Positions 1 through 8,696 of a stretch of 57,732 nt of DNA are shown here, piece by piece. The translations under genes and the position numbers were made by a program. The notes under the pieces were generated by a model. It was not told the origin of the DNA. It ran no database searches and worked only from the letters and a program-made list of their open reading frames with translations. Numbering within the stretch: position 1 is the first letter of the stretch; each line of letters starts with the position of its first letter. The stretch is from Pseudomonas sp. GM49 (lineage in GTDB: Bacteria; Pseudomonadota; Gammaproteobacteria; Pseudomonadales; Pseudomonadaceae): positions 1 through 57,732 of the forward strand of contig NZ_AKJL01000085.1 of NCBI RefSeq assembly GCF_000282355.1, read 5' to 3'.

Positions 1-939
1 GGCGGCCGCCCCATCCTGGCCAGTAGCGGCCTGGGCGTCGCCATCGGGTTGTTTCTGATGGCCAGCTCGACCTCGTTGCCGATGTTTCTTTTGTCCTGGG
101 CAGTGATTGGCGTCGGTATGGCGCTGGGGCTGTATGAAGCGCTTTTCGCCGCTTTAGGTTCTCTGTACGGGGAGCGGGCGGGCAGTGCGATTACCGGGAT
201 CACGCTTATTTCAGGGTTTGCGACAACACTGTCGTGGCCCGCGGTTGCGCTGGTCATCGAGCACGTTGGCTGGCGCACGACGTGCGTGGCGTATGGGGTG
301 TTATTGGTCATTGCCGTGGCACCGCTTTATCTCTGGGTACTGGCGCGGGGTGCGGGGCCACTCGTAAAAAGCCAGGTAATGGGTGATGAAAACCTCTCAA
401 TCGATCGTAGGATCTACCTGCTGCTCACGCTGATTTTTGCGCTGGGTGCAGTGATCATGACGGCGATATCGGTCCAGCTGATTTCATTGTTGCAGGGACA
501 GGGCTACTCACTTGCAGCCGCCATCGGGCTGAGCGCCTTGCTGGGGCCGAGCCAGGTAGGCTCACGTGTTCTACAGGTGTTTTCGCGAAAGCGACACCCG
601 ATATGGACGACGTTGATCTCCGTGGTATTCGTGGCAATCGGTCTGCTGTTGGTGACGATCGCGCCGGCAATGACCGCGCTAGGTCTGGTGACCTACGGCG
701 CGGGTAATGGTTTGCGAGCGATCGTTCGAGGCCTGCTACCACTGACCCTGATGTCGCCCACCCTTTATGTTTTGCTGATGGGGCGTATGGCGCGGCCTTC
801 GCTCATTGGACAAGCCTTGACCCCCATCGCAGGCGGTTATCTGTTGCAGACCTGGGGTGCTGGCAGTGTGCTGGCGGGCCTGACTTCTCTGGCCGTATTG
901 AATGTGCTGTTGGTCTTGTTGCTCATTCGGCTGGTGTGA
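1..939 (+). CDS. MFS transporter, 5' end outside the window
   Basis: The frame is open from the first base, so the gene begins upstream; an internal ATG at 49 is not a credible start. The visible 312 residues are a run of hydrophobic helices separated by short charged loops, with a longer polar loop near the middle (around codons 118-138), as in the two six-helix halves of major facilitator proteins. It would sit in the inner membrane. Substrate cannot be told. It converges with the LysR gene that follows. Family assignment rests on hydropathy and general resemblance. Confidence 0.8.
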   Translation, partial: GGRPILASSGLGVAIGLFLMASSTSLPMFLLSWAVIGVGMALGLYEALFAALGSLYGERAGSAITGITLISGFATTLSWPAVALVIEHVGWRTTCVAYGVLLVIAVAPLYLWVLARGAGPLVKSQVMGDENLSIDRRIYLLLTLIFALGAVIMTAISVQLISLLQGQGYSLAAAIGLSALLGPSQVGSRVLQVFSRKRHPIWTTLISVVFVAIGLLLVTIAPAMTALGLVTYGAGNGLRAIVRGLLPLTLMSPTLYVLLMGRMARPSLIGQALTPIAGGYLLQTWGAGSVLAGLTSLAVLNVLLVLLLIRLV

Positions 940-967
940 AAAGAACAGCGTTGAACCAGCGACAGGG

Positions 968-1870
968 TCAGCCATGCACGTTGCTCAGATACTCAAACAA
1001 CTTGGCCGCTTCCGGCGTCAGTTGCGCCTGACTCGTGACCCCCACGAACAAGGTACGGTGCGCCCAGTCATCGCTCAAGTCGACAGCGATCAGGCGGGTA
1101 CCGAGCAGTTCGGCACGTACGGATGACAACGGCAGAATCCCGATGCCCAAACCGGCTTCGATCATGCGGCAGATGCCGTCGAAGCTGCTGACCTGGATTC
1201 GGACCTTGAGGATTTTGCCCGCACTCACGGCGGCATCGGTGATTCTGCGCAGCAACGAGCTGCCCTGGTTGAGCGCTACATAATCGAAGCCAAGCGTGTC
1301 GGCAAAGGACACGCTGCGCTCATTGGCCAGTTCATGGCCGACCGGCACCAGGAGTACGAGTCGGTCGTCACGATAGGGCAGTTTGTACAGACCCTCAGCC
1401 GGTACGTTATCGGCAAAAATGCCGATGTCGGCACGCCCGTTTTCCACGGCTTGAATGATGGGTTCGCTGAGTGCTTCTTCCAGTCCGATACGCACGTTCG
1501 GGTTCGCCCGCAGGAACGACGCGAGGTCATCCGGCAGGAACTGGACGACGGCGGAAGTGTTGGCGAACAACCGCACATGCCCGCGCACCCCGACCGCGTA
1601 ATCACTGGCGTCGCACGCCATCCGGTTCACACCTTCCAGAATCGTTCTGGCATGTTCAACGATCCCTTGTCCCGCCGCAGTCAGTTCGAGCCCCCTTGGC
1701 AGGCGCACGAACAGCGGGCACTGGGTGGTTCGCTCCAGCTCGGCTAACCGTTTACTGGCCGCCGAGACCGTCATGTTGGCCTTTTCGGCGGCGCGGGTCA
1801 GGTTGCCGGATTCGGCGGCGAAGATCAGCAGTCGCAATGACAGCAGATCGAAATGCAGGGGATTGATCAT
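968..1870 (-). CDS. LysR-family transcriptional regulator
   Basis: 300 residues, normal LysR length. The N-terminus carries the winged helix-turn-helix (LIFAAESGNLTRAAEKANM, then VSAASKRLAELE), followed by the effector-binding domain. I chose the ATG at 1870 because the product then begins just before the HTH; the open frame runs further upstream to 1966 but that extension has no LysR character. The gene is divergent from the CoA-transferase operon across about 117 bases, the usual place for a LysR regulator to control its neighbour and itself. Effector unknown; probably an acid degraded by that operon (inference). Confidence 0.93.
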   Translation of the reverse strand: MINPLHFDLLSLRLLIFAAESGNLTRAAEKANMTVSAASKRLAELERTTQCPLFVRLPRGLELTAAGQGIVEHARTILEGVNRMACDASDYAVGVRGHVRLFANTSAVVQFLPDDLASFLRANPNVRIGLEEALSEPIIQAVENGRADIGIFADNVPAEGLYKLPYRDDRLVLLVPVGHELANERSVSFADTLGFDYVALNQGSSLLRRITDAAVSAGKILKVRIQVSSFDGICRMIEAGLGIGILPLSSVRAELLGTRLIAVDLSDDWAHRTLFVGVTSQAQLTPEAAKLFEYLSNVHG

Positions 1871-1987
1871 CAAGGGGATCCAAGGTTTTCCATTCTGGAA
1901 AGAGTAGTGGCGAAATATGAAATTTTCATCTGCCGAGTTTGTGTCGATTATCCATGCCACAAGCACTCAACAAGAACGGGAAACGTC

Positions 1988-3178
1988 ATGAGGTTACCTC
2001 TGCAAGGTGTCAAGGTCGTGGAGCTCGGTCAACTGATTGCCGGGCCATTTGCGGCGAAAATGCTCGGTGAATTTGGTGCCGACGTGATCAAGATCGAACC
2101 GCCGGTCACCGGTGACCCATTGCGCAAATGGCGCCTGCTGCATGACGGTACTTCCGTCTGGTGGGCTGCGCAGTCTCGTAACAAACGTTCGCTGACCCTC
2201 GACTTGCGCCAGCGTGAAGCCCAACAGGTTGTGCGCCAGTTGCTGGCCGATGCGGATGTGCTGATCGAGAATTTCCGCCCGGGCACTCTGGAAAGCTGGG
2301 GGCTGGGCTGGGAAACACTGCACGCCCTGAATCCGAAACTGATCATGCTGCGGGTCTCCGGTTACGGCCAGACCGGGCCTTACCGTGACCGCCCTGGATT
2401 TGGCGTGATCGGTGAAGCGATGGGCGGATTGCGGCATCTTTCCGGCGAGCCCGGGCGCACGCCGGTCAGGGTGGGCGTTTCCATTGGCGACTCGTTATCG
2501 GCGTTGCATGGCGTGATCGGGATTCTGCTTGCCCTGCGCCATCGCGAGCAGAACGGTGGTGATGGCCAGCAGATCGACGTGGCGCTGTACGAGTCGGTGT
2601 TCAACATGATGGAAAGCCTGTTGCCCGAATACTCAGTGTTCAACGCCGTTCGTGAGCCCGCCGGCAGCAGTTTGCCGGGTATCGCCCCGACGAATGCCTA
2701 TCGCTGCCGTGACGGTGGTTTTGCCTTGATCGCCGGCAATGGCGACAGCATCTATCAGCGCCTGATGGAAGTGATTGGTCGCCGTGATCTGGGGGCCGAT
2801 CCCGAGCTCGCTCAGAACCACGGCCGAGTGCTGCAGGTCGAGCGCATCGATGCCGCCATCTCCGAATGGACCGCGCGGCTCAGCCTCGACGAAGTCTTGT
2901 CGATCCTGACTGAAGCGCGCATCCCGGCCGGCCGGATTTACAACGCTGCCGACATTGCCCAGGACCCACATTACCAGGCGCGCGACATGCTGCTCGATAG
3001 CCAGCTGGATGACGGCACGCCGGTGACCTTGCCCGGCATCGTCCCCAAGCTGGGCGCCACGCCTGGCAGCGTGACTCGCTCGGCGCCGACCCTTGGCCAG
3101 CATACCGCCGAGATTCTTGGTGAGCTTGGCATCGACGCAGCGCAGCAAGCCGACTGGCGCCAACGCGGCATCATTTGA
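1988..3178 (+). CDS. CaiB/BaiF (class III) CoA-transferase
   Basis: 396 residues. The start (LPLQGVKVVELGQLIAGPFA) is the classic family III CoA-transferase N-terminus, followed by LGEFGADVIKIEPP and by NKRSLTLDLR. The conserved DVLIENFRPGTLE segment, which contains the catalytic Asp region, lies near residue 97. The family moves CoA between carboxylic acids. As first gene of an operon with an HMG-CoA-lyase homologue it probably activates the substrate acid to its CoA thioester. The ATG at 1988 is chosen over the in-frame upstream ATG at 1853 because homology begins there. The next gene starts 14 bases after its stop. Confidence 0.95.
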   Translation: MRLPLQGVKVVELGQLIAGPFAAKMLGEFGADVIKIEPPVTGDPLRKWRLLHDGTSVWWAAQSRNKRSLTLDLRQREAQQVVRQLLADADVLIENFRPGTLESWGLGWETLHALNPKLIMLRVSGYGQTGPYRDRPGFGVIGEAMGGLRHLSGEPGRTPVRVGVSIGDSLSALHGVIGILLALRHREQNGGDGQQIDVALYESVFNMMESLLPEYSVFNAVREPAGSSLPGIAPTNAYRCRDGGFALIAGNGDSIYQRLMEVIGRRDLGADPELAQNHGRVLQVERIDAAISEWTARLSLDEVLSILTEARIPAGRIYNAADIAQDPHYQARDMLLDSQLDDGTPVTLPGIVPKLGATPGSVTRSAPTLGQHTAEILGELGIDAAQQADWRQRGII

Positions 3179-3192
3179 ACCGGAGAATGAAC

Positions 3193-4161
3193 ATGCAACG
3201 TCTTTTTTTGCAGGAAGTCGCGACCCGTGACGGCTTCCAGAATGAAGCGCGGTTTATCGAAACCGTCGACAAGATCGCCATGGTCGACGCCCTCAGTCAG
3301 TGTGGTTTCGCCAAGATCGAGGTCACCTCGTTCACCTCGCCCAAAGCCATTACCGCGCTGCGCGACGCTGAAGCGGTGATGCAAGGCATCCGCCGCAACC
3401 CGGCCGTGGAATACACCGTGCTGGTGCCCAATGTGCGCGGTGCCGAGCGGGCTCTGGCGTGCAACATCGATGAAGCCAACCTGGTGATGTCGGTCAGCGA
3501 ACCGCACAACCGTTCCAATTTGCGCATGAGCCGCGAACAGTCATTTGCCCAGCTCAGCGAAGTGGTCAGTGTCATCAGCCAAGGCCCGGTGGCGATCAAT
3601 GTGTCGTTGTCGACGGTATTTGGTTGCCCGATGCAGGGCGATGTGCCGGTGGGGGAGGTGTTGCACTGGGTCGAGCGTTTTGCCGACCTGGGTGCTCGCG
3701 GCGTGACCCTGTGCGACACCACGGGCATGGCGTACCCGAGTCAGGTCGAGGCGCTGTCCCGGGCAGTCCGTGAGCGTTTTCCAGCGCTGCAACTGACCCT
3801 GCATTTCCACAATACCCGTGGCATGGGCCTGGCCAATGCGCTGGCGGCCATCGAGGCCGGGGTCGATCGTTTCGATTCGTCCCTTGGCGGCCTGGGCGGA
3901 TGCCCTTATGCGCCGGGGGCCAGCGGCAATGTGTGCACCGAAGACCTGTTGCACATGCTGCAGTTGATGGGCTTCAACACCGGGGTTGATCTGGACCGGG
4001 TGCTGGCAGTTGCCGCGCAGTTGCCGGGTTTGGTCGGCCACGACACTCCCAGTCAGATCCTCAAGGCCGGCAAACGCCTGGACTTGCACCCGATACCCGC
4101 CCACGTCGCCAACCTGGAAAAACAGGTGCTGTCGGCCCGCACCCAGGAGCTGCGCCCATGA
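3193..4161 (+). CDS. Hydroxymethylglutaryl-CoA lyase family aldolase
   Basis: 322 residues of TIM-barrel HMGL-like type. The N-terminus reads LQEVATRDGFQNE, matching the substrate/metal-binding RDG-QNE motif, and the HMG-CoA lyase signature with its catalytic Cys is present as SLGGLGGCPYAPGASGN near residue 230. HxH metal ligands are in LTLHFHNTRG. The family cleaves 3-hydroxy-3-methylglutaryl-CoA or related CoA esters such as citramalyl-CoA. Start at ATG 3193 gives a GGAG ribosome site seven bases upstream; the in-frame TTG 3175 and ATG 3187 are less well placed. The stop overlaps the VOC start by four bases. Confidence 0.93.
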   Translation: MQRLFLQEVATRDGFQNEARFIETVDKIAMVDALSQCGFAKIEVTSFTSPKAITALRDAEAVMQGIRRNPAVEYTVLVPNVRGAERALACNIDEANLVMSVSEPHNRSNLRMSREQSFAQLSEVVSVISQGPVAINVSLSTVFGCPMQGDVPVGEVLHWVERFADLGARGVTLCDTTGMAYPSQVEALSRAVRERFPALQLTLHFHNTRGMGLANALAAIEAGVDRFDSSLGGLGGCPYAPGASGNVCTEDLLHMLQLMGFNTGVDLDRVLAVAAQLPGLVGHDTPSQILKAGKRLDLHPIPAHVANLEKQVLSARTQELRP

Positions 4162-4553
4162 TCGACCATCTCGACCATTTGGTGCTGACCACCATCGACC
4201 CTGTGGCTGCCGAGGATTTTTACGTGCGGGTCATGGGCATGCAGGTGCAAACCTTCGCCGGTGGGCGCAAGGCGTTCGCCTTCGGTCAGCAGAAAATCAA
4301 CTTGCACGTGCGTGGCCACGAATTCGAGCCCAAGGCGCACTTGCCGGTGCCGGGAGCGTTGGACCTGTGTTTTATCGCCTCGATCCCCCTGGACCAGGTG
4401 ATTGCCCACCTGGCCCGTGTCGACTGGCCAATCATCGAAGGCCCGGTGTTGCGCACCGGTGCCACCGGGCCGATCCGTTCCGTGTATGTGCGTGATCCGG
4501 ACCTGAACCTGATCGAGATTTCCGAACCCGTCCAGCCGGAGCGTGCAGCATGA
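4158..4553 (+). CDS. VOC (glyoxalase/dioxygenase superfamily) protein
   Basis: 131 residues, one vicinal-oxygen-chelate module. The start MIDHLDHLVLTTIDP provides the first metal-ligand His and the end SVYVRDPDLNLIEISEP provides the last ligand Glu, the standard VOC layout. Such proteins are lyases, isomerases or dioxygenases with a divalent metal. It overlaps its neighbours by four bases on each side (ATGA), so it is translationally coupled between the lyase and the dehydrogenase. A decayed second copy of its 3' end lies at 5588-5662. Exact reaction unknown. Confidence 0.92.
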   Translation: MIDHLDHLVLTTIDPVAAEDFYVRVMGMQVQTFAGGRKAFAFGQQKINLHVRGHEFEPKAHLPVPGALDLCFIASIPLDQVIAHLARVDWPIIEGPVLRTGATGPIRSVYVRDPDLNLIEISEPVQPERAA

Positions 4554-5491
4554 AAGTGGTGTTTCTCGACAGCGACAGCCTGCCCGTTAGCATTGCCCGG
4601 CCGGCCTGGGTTACGGATTGGCAGGACCGCCCCGACACGACGCCGGACAAAGTGGTGGACGCCGCCCGGGATGCCGATGCCGTGATCACCAACAAGGTGC
4701 GCATTGGCCGGGCCGAACTTGAGCAATTGCCGAACTTGCGATTCATCTGCGTCGCGGCCACCGGTTATGACTGCATCGATCTGGCGGCCTGCCGCGATTT
4801 TGCCGTGACGGTGTGTAACGTCCCGGCCTACTCGGCGCAAAGCGTCGCCGAGTCGGTGATTGCGTCAATCTTCGCCCTGCGTCGACAGCTGTTCGCTTAT
4901 CAGGCTGCGGCGCTGCGGGACTGGCCTGATTCGCGGCATTTTTGCGTCCATCGCGCGCCGATCCGGGATGTTCAGGGCAGCGTGTTGGGCATCATCGGCC
5001 GAGGTGGTATCGGCCTGGCCACGGCACGTCTGGCGAGCGCCCTGGGCATGCAGTTGCTGTTTGCCGAACACCGTGGCGTGGTCCCGGTGCGCAAGGGTTA
5101 CCAGTCTTTTGAAACGGTGCTGGCACAAAGCGACGTGATCTCTCTGCACTGTCCGCTGACCGAGCGTACCCGACACCTGATCGGGCCCCTGGAGCTGGCG
5201 CAGATGAAACCGGGTGCGTTGCTGATCAATACCGCTCGCGGACCTTTGGTGGATGAAGCGGCGGTGCTCGATGCGCTGGACAGCGGCCGCCTCGGTGGCG
5301 CGGCCCTTGATGTGCTTTGCCAGGAGCCACCTCCGGCAGACCACCTTTTGCTCAATAGCCGCCATGCCAACCTGATTGTTACTCCCCACGTGGCCTGGGC
5401 CAGCCAGAGCAGCCTGCAACGGCTGGCCGACGGCATCCTTGGAAACCTGCAGGGCTACCACTCGGGGAACCTGATCAATCTCGTGTCGTAA
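4550..5491 (+). CDS. D-2-hydroxyacid dehydrogenase (NAD(P)-dependent)
   Basis: 313 residues with the complete D-isomer 2-hydroxyacid dehydrogenase pattern: the nucleotide-binding GIIGRGGIGLATARLA near residue 147, catalytic Arg in NTARGPLVDE, Glu in CQEPPP and His in TPHVAWAS. The closest type seems to be glycerate/hydroxypyruvate reductase. Its start overlaps the VOC stop (ATGA). In this operon it would interconvert a 2-oxo and a 2-hydroxy acid, but whether it feeds substrate into, or disposes of a product from, the CoA-dependent branch is not evident. Confidence 0.94.
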   Translation: MKVVFLDSDSLPVSIARPAWVTDWQDRPDTTPDKVVDAARDADAVITNKVRIGRAELEQLPNLRFICVAATGYDCIDLAACRDFAVTVCNVPAYSAQSVAESVIASIFALRRQLFAYQAAALRDWPDSRHFCVHRAPIRDVQGSVLGIIGRGGIGLATARLASALGMQLLFAEHRGVVPVRKGYQSFETVLAQSDVISLHCPLTERTRHLIGPLELAQMKPGALLINTARGPLVDEAAVLDALDSGRLGGAALDVLCQEPPPADHLLLNSRHANLIVTPHVAWASQSSLQRLADGILGNLQGYHSGNLINLVS

Positions 5492-5522
5492 ATGCCTCAC
5501 CACCTAACAAGAAGGTCCACTC

Positions 5523-5662
5523 ATGAAAACAATAACAATCACACCGGTCCGTCAGCTTGTCTCGTTGTTCATTGCTGCGTTGTCCCCGGGGCCATTCGCT
5601 CGGTGTACCTGCGTGATCCCGATCTCAACCTGATCGAGATTTCCGAGTACGTCCAGAAGTAA
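5523..5662 (+). pseudogene. Deletion scar: gene start joined to the 3' end of a second VOC gene
   Basis: Bases 5588-5662 translate as GAIRSVYLRDPDLNLIEISE, then YVQK and a stop, nearly identical in protein to the end of the intact VOC gene at 4158-4553. Upstream at 5523 an ATG with a good ribosome site (AAGAAGG) opens a different frame, MKTITITPVRQLVSLFIAAL, that hits a stop around 5631. The simplest reading is a deletion joining the first codons of one lost gene to the last 25 codons of a lost VOC paralogue. The rest of the 267-base gap to dctA holds nothing else I recognise. Confidence 0.75.
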
Positions 5663-5758
5663 CCATCACCCGAAACAATCTTTCCCTGGCGATCGGTCGC
5701 GCAGCGATAGGGCGATCGGCTGCCTGGGGAAACGCATCACGCCTGCGAGGAAGCCATC

Positions 5759-7090
5759 ATGACAACAACAATTACACCCTCGATTGCCGAAAAACCACCG
5801 AGCCATTCGCGTCTGCGCCGAGTGTTCCGCCACCTGTATGTGCAGGTGCTGCTGGCGATCGTGCTGGGCATCATCTTCGGCCATTTCTACCCCAGCCTCG
5901 GCGAAGAAATGAAGCCCCTGGGCGACACGTTCATCAAGCTGATCAAGATGCTGATTGCACCAATCATCTTCTGCACTGTGGTCAGTGGTATCGCCAGCAT
6001 GCAAAGTCTCAAACGCATCGGCCGGGTCGGCTTCAAGTCGCTGCTGTACTTTGAAGTACTGACCACACTGGCGCTGGTGATTGGGTTGGTCGGGGTCAAC
6101 CTGATGCAGCCGGGTACGGGGATGCACATCAACCCGGCGACCCTCGACGGCCATGCCATCGACAGTTACAGCAAGCTGGCCCACGAACAAAGCGTGGTGG
6201 GTTTTCTCACCCATATTGTGCCCAGTACCGTGTTGGGTGCCTTTGCCGAGGGCGATATCCTTCAGGTGCTGTTCATTTCCATCCTGTTTGCCTTCGCCTT
6301 GCAGATGCTCGGCGCCGCTGGCAAGCCACTGCTGAGCCTGATCGACCTGGTGGCCCAGGCGTTTTTCCGCATGGTCAAGATCGTGATGTACGTCTCGCCG
6401 TTGGGAGCCTTTGGCGGTATGGCCTTTACCATCGGCAAGTACGGCGTGGGTTCCCTGGGGGCGTATGGCAACTTGCTGATCTGCTACTACGTGACGGCGC
6501 TGTTTTTTGTGTTCGTGATTCTCAACCTGGTTGCGCGCCTGGCCGGTTTCAGCCTGTGGCAGTTTCTCAAGTACATCCGTGATGAGCTGTTTCTGGTACT
6601 TGGTACCTCATCTTCGGAGTCGGCATTGCCTCGGTTGATGGGCAAGCTTGAACGCCTGGGGTGCGAAAAATCGGTGGTGGGGCTGGTGGTACCTTCGGGT
6701 TACTGTTTCAACCTCGATGGCAGCTGTATCAACATGACGGTGCTGGCGATCTTCATCGCCCAGGCGCTGGATATCCCCCTCGACCTGTGGCACCAGGTCA
6801 CCTTGTTGTTGATTCTGCTGCTGACCTCCAAAGGCGCGGCCAGTGTCACCGGCGGTGCATTCATTACCCTCGCGGCCACCCTCGGCAGCCTGGATGTGAT
6901 TCCGGCGGCGGGGCTGGTGTTAGTACTTGGGGTCTACCGGTTCATTTCCGAGGGCGGGGCGTTGATCAACGTCATCGGCAATGGTGTCGCCACGCTGTTC
7001 ATTGCCAAGTGGGAAGGGGCGCTGGACGAAGAGAAACTGGCGGCCGAATTGCACAAGGGTTGTGCCCGTGAGCTAGAGACGCAGCCCTGA
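5759..7090 (+). CDS. dctA: DctA-type dicarboxylate:cation symporter
   Basis: 443 residues of the DAACS family. The N-terminal LYVQVLLAIVLGIIFGHFYP, the serine-rich re-entrant loop GTSSSESALPRLM near residue 281, and VVPSGYCFNLDGSCINM are hallmarks of DctA/GltP proteins and match DctA best. Inner membrane, cation-coupled import of C4-dicarboxylates or similar acids. The ATG at 5759 follows a GAGGAAG ribosome site. Being the last gene downstream of the CoA-transferase operon, it may import the acid that the operon degrades. Pseudomonads usually have several paralogues, so the symbol denotes family only. Confidence 0.9.
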   Translation: MTTTITPSIAEKPPSHSRLRRVFRHLYVQVLLAIVLGIIFGHFYPSLGEEMKPLGDTFIKLIKMLIAPIIFCTVVSGIASMQSLKRIGRVGFKSLLYFEVLTTLALVIGLVGVNLMQPGTGMHINPATLDGHAIDSYSKLAHEQSVVGFLTHIVPSTVLGAFAEGDILQVLFISILFAFALQMLGAAGKPLLSLIDLVAQAFFRMVKIVMYVSPLGAFGGMAFTIGKYGVGSLGAYGNLLICYYVTALFFVFVILNLVARLAGFSLWQFLKYIRDELFLVLGTSSSESALPRLMGKLERLGCEKSVVGLVVPSGYCFNLDGSCINMTVLAIFIAQALDIPLDLWHQVTLLLILLLTSKGAASVTGGAFITLAATLGSLDVIPAAGLVLVLGVYRFISEGGALINVIGNGVATLFIAKWEGALDEEKLAAELHKGCARELETQP

Positions 7091-7110
7091 ACGAGTTGTC
7101 GCAAGACAGC

Positions 7111-7150
7111 CCCAAGACCACTCAGTCCACGAAAGCTGGGTGGTTTTGGG
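7111..7150 (+). terminator. Stem-loop after dctA
   Basis: A 15-base arm CCCAAGACCACTCAG pairs with CTGGGTGGTTTTGGG (two G-U pairs) across a ten-base loop, 20 bases after the dctA stop. The following T-run is weak, so termination is probable but not certain. The remaining bases up to 7326 show no gene. Confidence 0.55.
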
Positions 7151-7326
7151 TTTCTGAATCGGGTGGTTTGAAGGTGTTCGCAAAACCGATCGACTGAATT
7201 TGGCAGGTTGACAGTCTGCTTTGGCCGATTTCTGCCGGTCACGACGGGCCGGAATCGACCCGTGCAAGTACTCAATGAAATCTACGAATCGTTCCACGTA
7301 TAGCTACGGAAAGCCAAACCCCAGAA

Positions 7327-7360
7327 ACGACAAAGCCCTGAAAAATCAGGGCTTTGTCGT
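7327..7360 (-). terminator. Terminator of tRNA-Ser
   Basis: A perfect 15-base-pair hairpin with arms ACGACAAAGCCCTGA and its complement lies 7 bases past the 3' end of the minus-strand tRNA and is followed by TTTCTGG on that strand. Confidence 0.75.
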
Positions 7361-7367
7361 ATAAAGA

Positions 7368-7455
7368 TGGCGGAGGCGATGGGATTCGAACTCATGGACC
7401 TGTTACAGTCGACGGTTTTCAAGACCGTTGCCTTAAACCACTCGGCCACACCTCC
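7368..7455 (-). tRNA. tRNA-Ser(UGA)
   Basis: 88 bases on the minus strand beginning GGAGGTG and ending in an encoded CCA. The acceptor stem GGAGGTG pairs with CGCCTCC, with one G-U pair. The anticodon arm CGGT-CTTGAAA-ACCG gives anticodon UGA. A long variable arm follows, as expected for serine tRNA, and the T arm contains GTTCGAATC. No integrase or second attachment-site copy is visible nearby. Confidence 0.97.
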
Positions 7456-7578
7456 GTTTGCGTTGCGGGCGCCATAATACCTGAATGAAACACACTGTCA
7501 AACTCTCTGCATAGCTAGTTACAGAGCGTCTGTTATGATCTTTGCGACTGAACGTTTCAAACCAACAGGAGTGTCGCC

Positions 7579-8250
7579 ATGCGCGAACAGGATTACGCAG
7601 TTAATAACAGCGTGCAGGCTGAGCAGCTAGAGGTTAGCCGCGTCCTGCGCAACACATACGGCTTGCTCGCCCTGACCCTCGCATTCAGCGGTGTGACGGC
7701 CTACGTTGCCCAGCAGATGCGTGTTGGCTACCCGAACATTTTCGTGGTGCTGATCGGCTTCTACGGTCTTTTCTTCCTCACCAACAAACTCCGTGATTCG
7801 GCCTGGGGCCTGGTGTCGGCATTTGCCCTGACCGGTTTCATGGGTTTCCTGCTTGGCCCGATTCTCAACCGTTACCTGGGTATGCAGGGCGGCGCTGAAG
7901 TGGTCAGCTCGGCCTTCGCGATGACCGCGCTGGTGTTCGGCGGCCTGTCGGCCTATGTGCTGATTACCCGCAAGGACATGAGCTTCCTCGGCGGTTTCAT
8001 CACGGCAGGCTTCTTCGTGCTGCTGGGTGCGACGCTGGCGGGCATGTTCTTCCAGATCAGTGGCCTGCAACTGGCGATCAGCGCAGGTTTCGTGCTGTTC
8101 TCCTCGGTCTGCATTCTGTTCCAGACCAGCGCCATCATTCATGGCGGCGAGCGTAACTACATCATGGCTACCATCAGCCTGTATGTATCGATCTACAACC
8201 TGTTCGTCAGCCTGTTGCAGCTGTTCGGCATCATGGGTCGCGATGACTGA
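7579..8250 (+). CDS. Bax inhibitor-1 / YccA family membrane protein
   Basis: 223 residues with about seven hydrophobic segments after a short polar N-terminus (ending at VSRVLRNTYGLLALTLAFSG), the layout of the Bax-inhibitor-1/YccA family. In E. coli YccA sits in the inner membrane and modulates the FtsH protease; that function is inferred here from family only. ATG 7579 follows an AACAGGAG ribosome site. It has its own promoter space after the divergently placed tRNA-Ser and ends at a strong terminator. Confidence 0.92.
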   Translation: MREQDYAVNNSVQAEQLEVSRVLRNTYGLLALTLAFSGVTAYVAQQMRVGYPNIFVVLIGFYGLFFLTNKLRDSAWGLVSAFALTGFMGFLLGPILNRYLGMQGGAEVVSSAFAMTALVFGGLSAYVLITRKDMSFLGGFITAGFFVLLGATLAGMFFQISGLQLAISAGFVLFSSVCILFQTSAIIHGGERNYIMATISLYVSIYNLFVSLLQLFGIMGRDD

Positions 8251-8265
8251 TCGTCGGCCTTGAAG

Positions 8266-8293
8266 TAAAAAACCCGCTCAGGCGGGTTTTTTA
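8266..8293. terminator. Bidirectional terminator between yccA-like and yceK-like genes
   Basis: AAAAAACCCGCT-CA-GGCGGGTTTTTT: a GC-rich hairpin (ACCCGC with GCGGGT) flanked by an A-run and a T-run, so it can serve both convergent genes. Confidence 0.85.
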
Positions 8294-8310
8294 TTGCCTG
8301 GAATCCAGGG

Positions 8311-8640
8311 TTACTCCGTAATGACAATGCTGCCGTCAGCTTGCTGGCGGTAGATGGTGTAGGGCAGCAGCAACGTGTCCATTGCCCCGGATACGACCAC
8401 GTCGAGCAGCACGATGGCGGGGGCGGGGCCATGTACCTGCGCATCCCGACCCTCTTCGAGGGGCGCGTTCAGGTAGCAGAAGTCGTAGGTCACGCCGCTA
8501 TAGATTCGCGGTACCGCGCCGCAATAACTCTTTTGGTCCTTCAGGTACTTTGCGGCCACTTCGTCGCTGCGCACAACCGTTTGAATCGTGCCGCAACCCG
8601 CAAGCATCGCAGCCACCAGTAGCATTGCCTGAGTTTTCAT
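8311..8640 (-). CDS. YceK/YidQ-like outer-membrane lipoprotein
   Basis: 109 residues. The N-terminus MKTQAMLLVAAMLAGCGTIQ is a lipoprotein signal with lipobox LAGC, so the mature protein would start at Cys16. The body, with two further Cys (SYCGAVPRIYSGVTYDFCYL) and a hydrophobic stretch VLLDVVVSGAMDTLLLPYTIY, resembles the YceK family of small lipoproteins of unknown function. Residue after the lipid Cys is Gly, so the outer membrane is the likely site. Converges with the Bax-inhibitor-1 gene. Confidence 0.85.
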   Translation of the reverse strand: MKTQAMLLVAAMLAGCGTIQTVVRSDEVAAKYLKDQKSYCGAVPRIYSGVTYDFCYLNAPLEEGRDAQVHGPAPAIVLLDVVVSGAMDTLLLPYTIYRQQADGSIVITE

Positions 8641-8696
8641 ACCGTCAATCCTTCGCCGGAAACCGTCAATCTACTTCAGTCTGAAACAGATATCAC

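Noticed and set aside
7368..7455. tRNA-Ser as attachment site of an integrated element
   Set aside because: No integrase and no repeated tRNA 3' end on either side; neighbours look like core genes.
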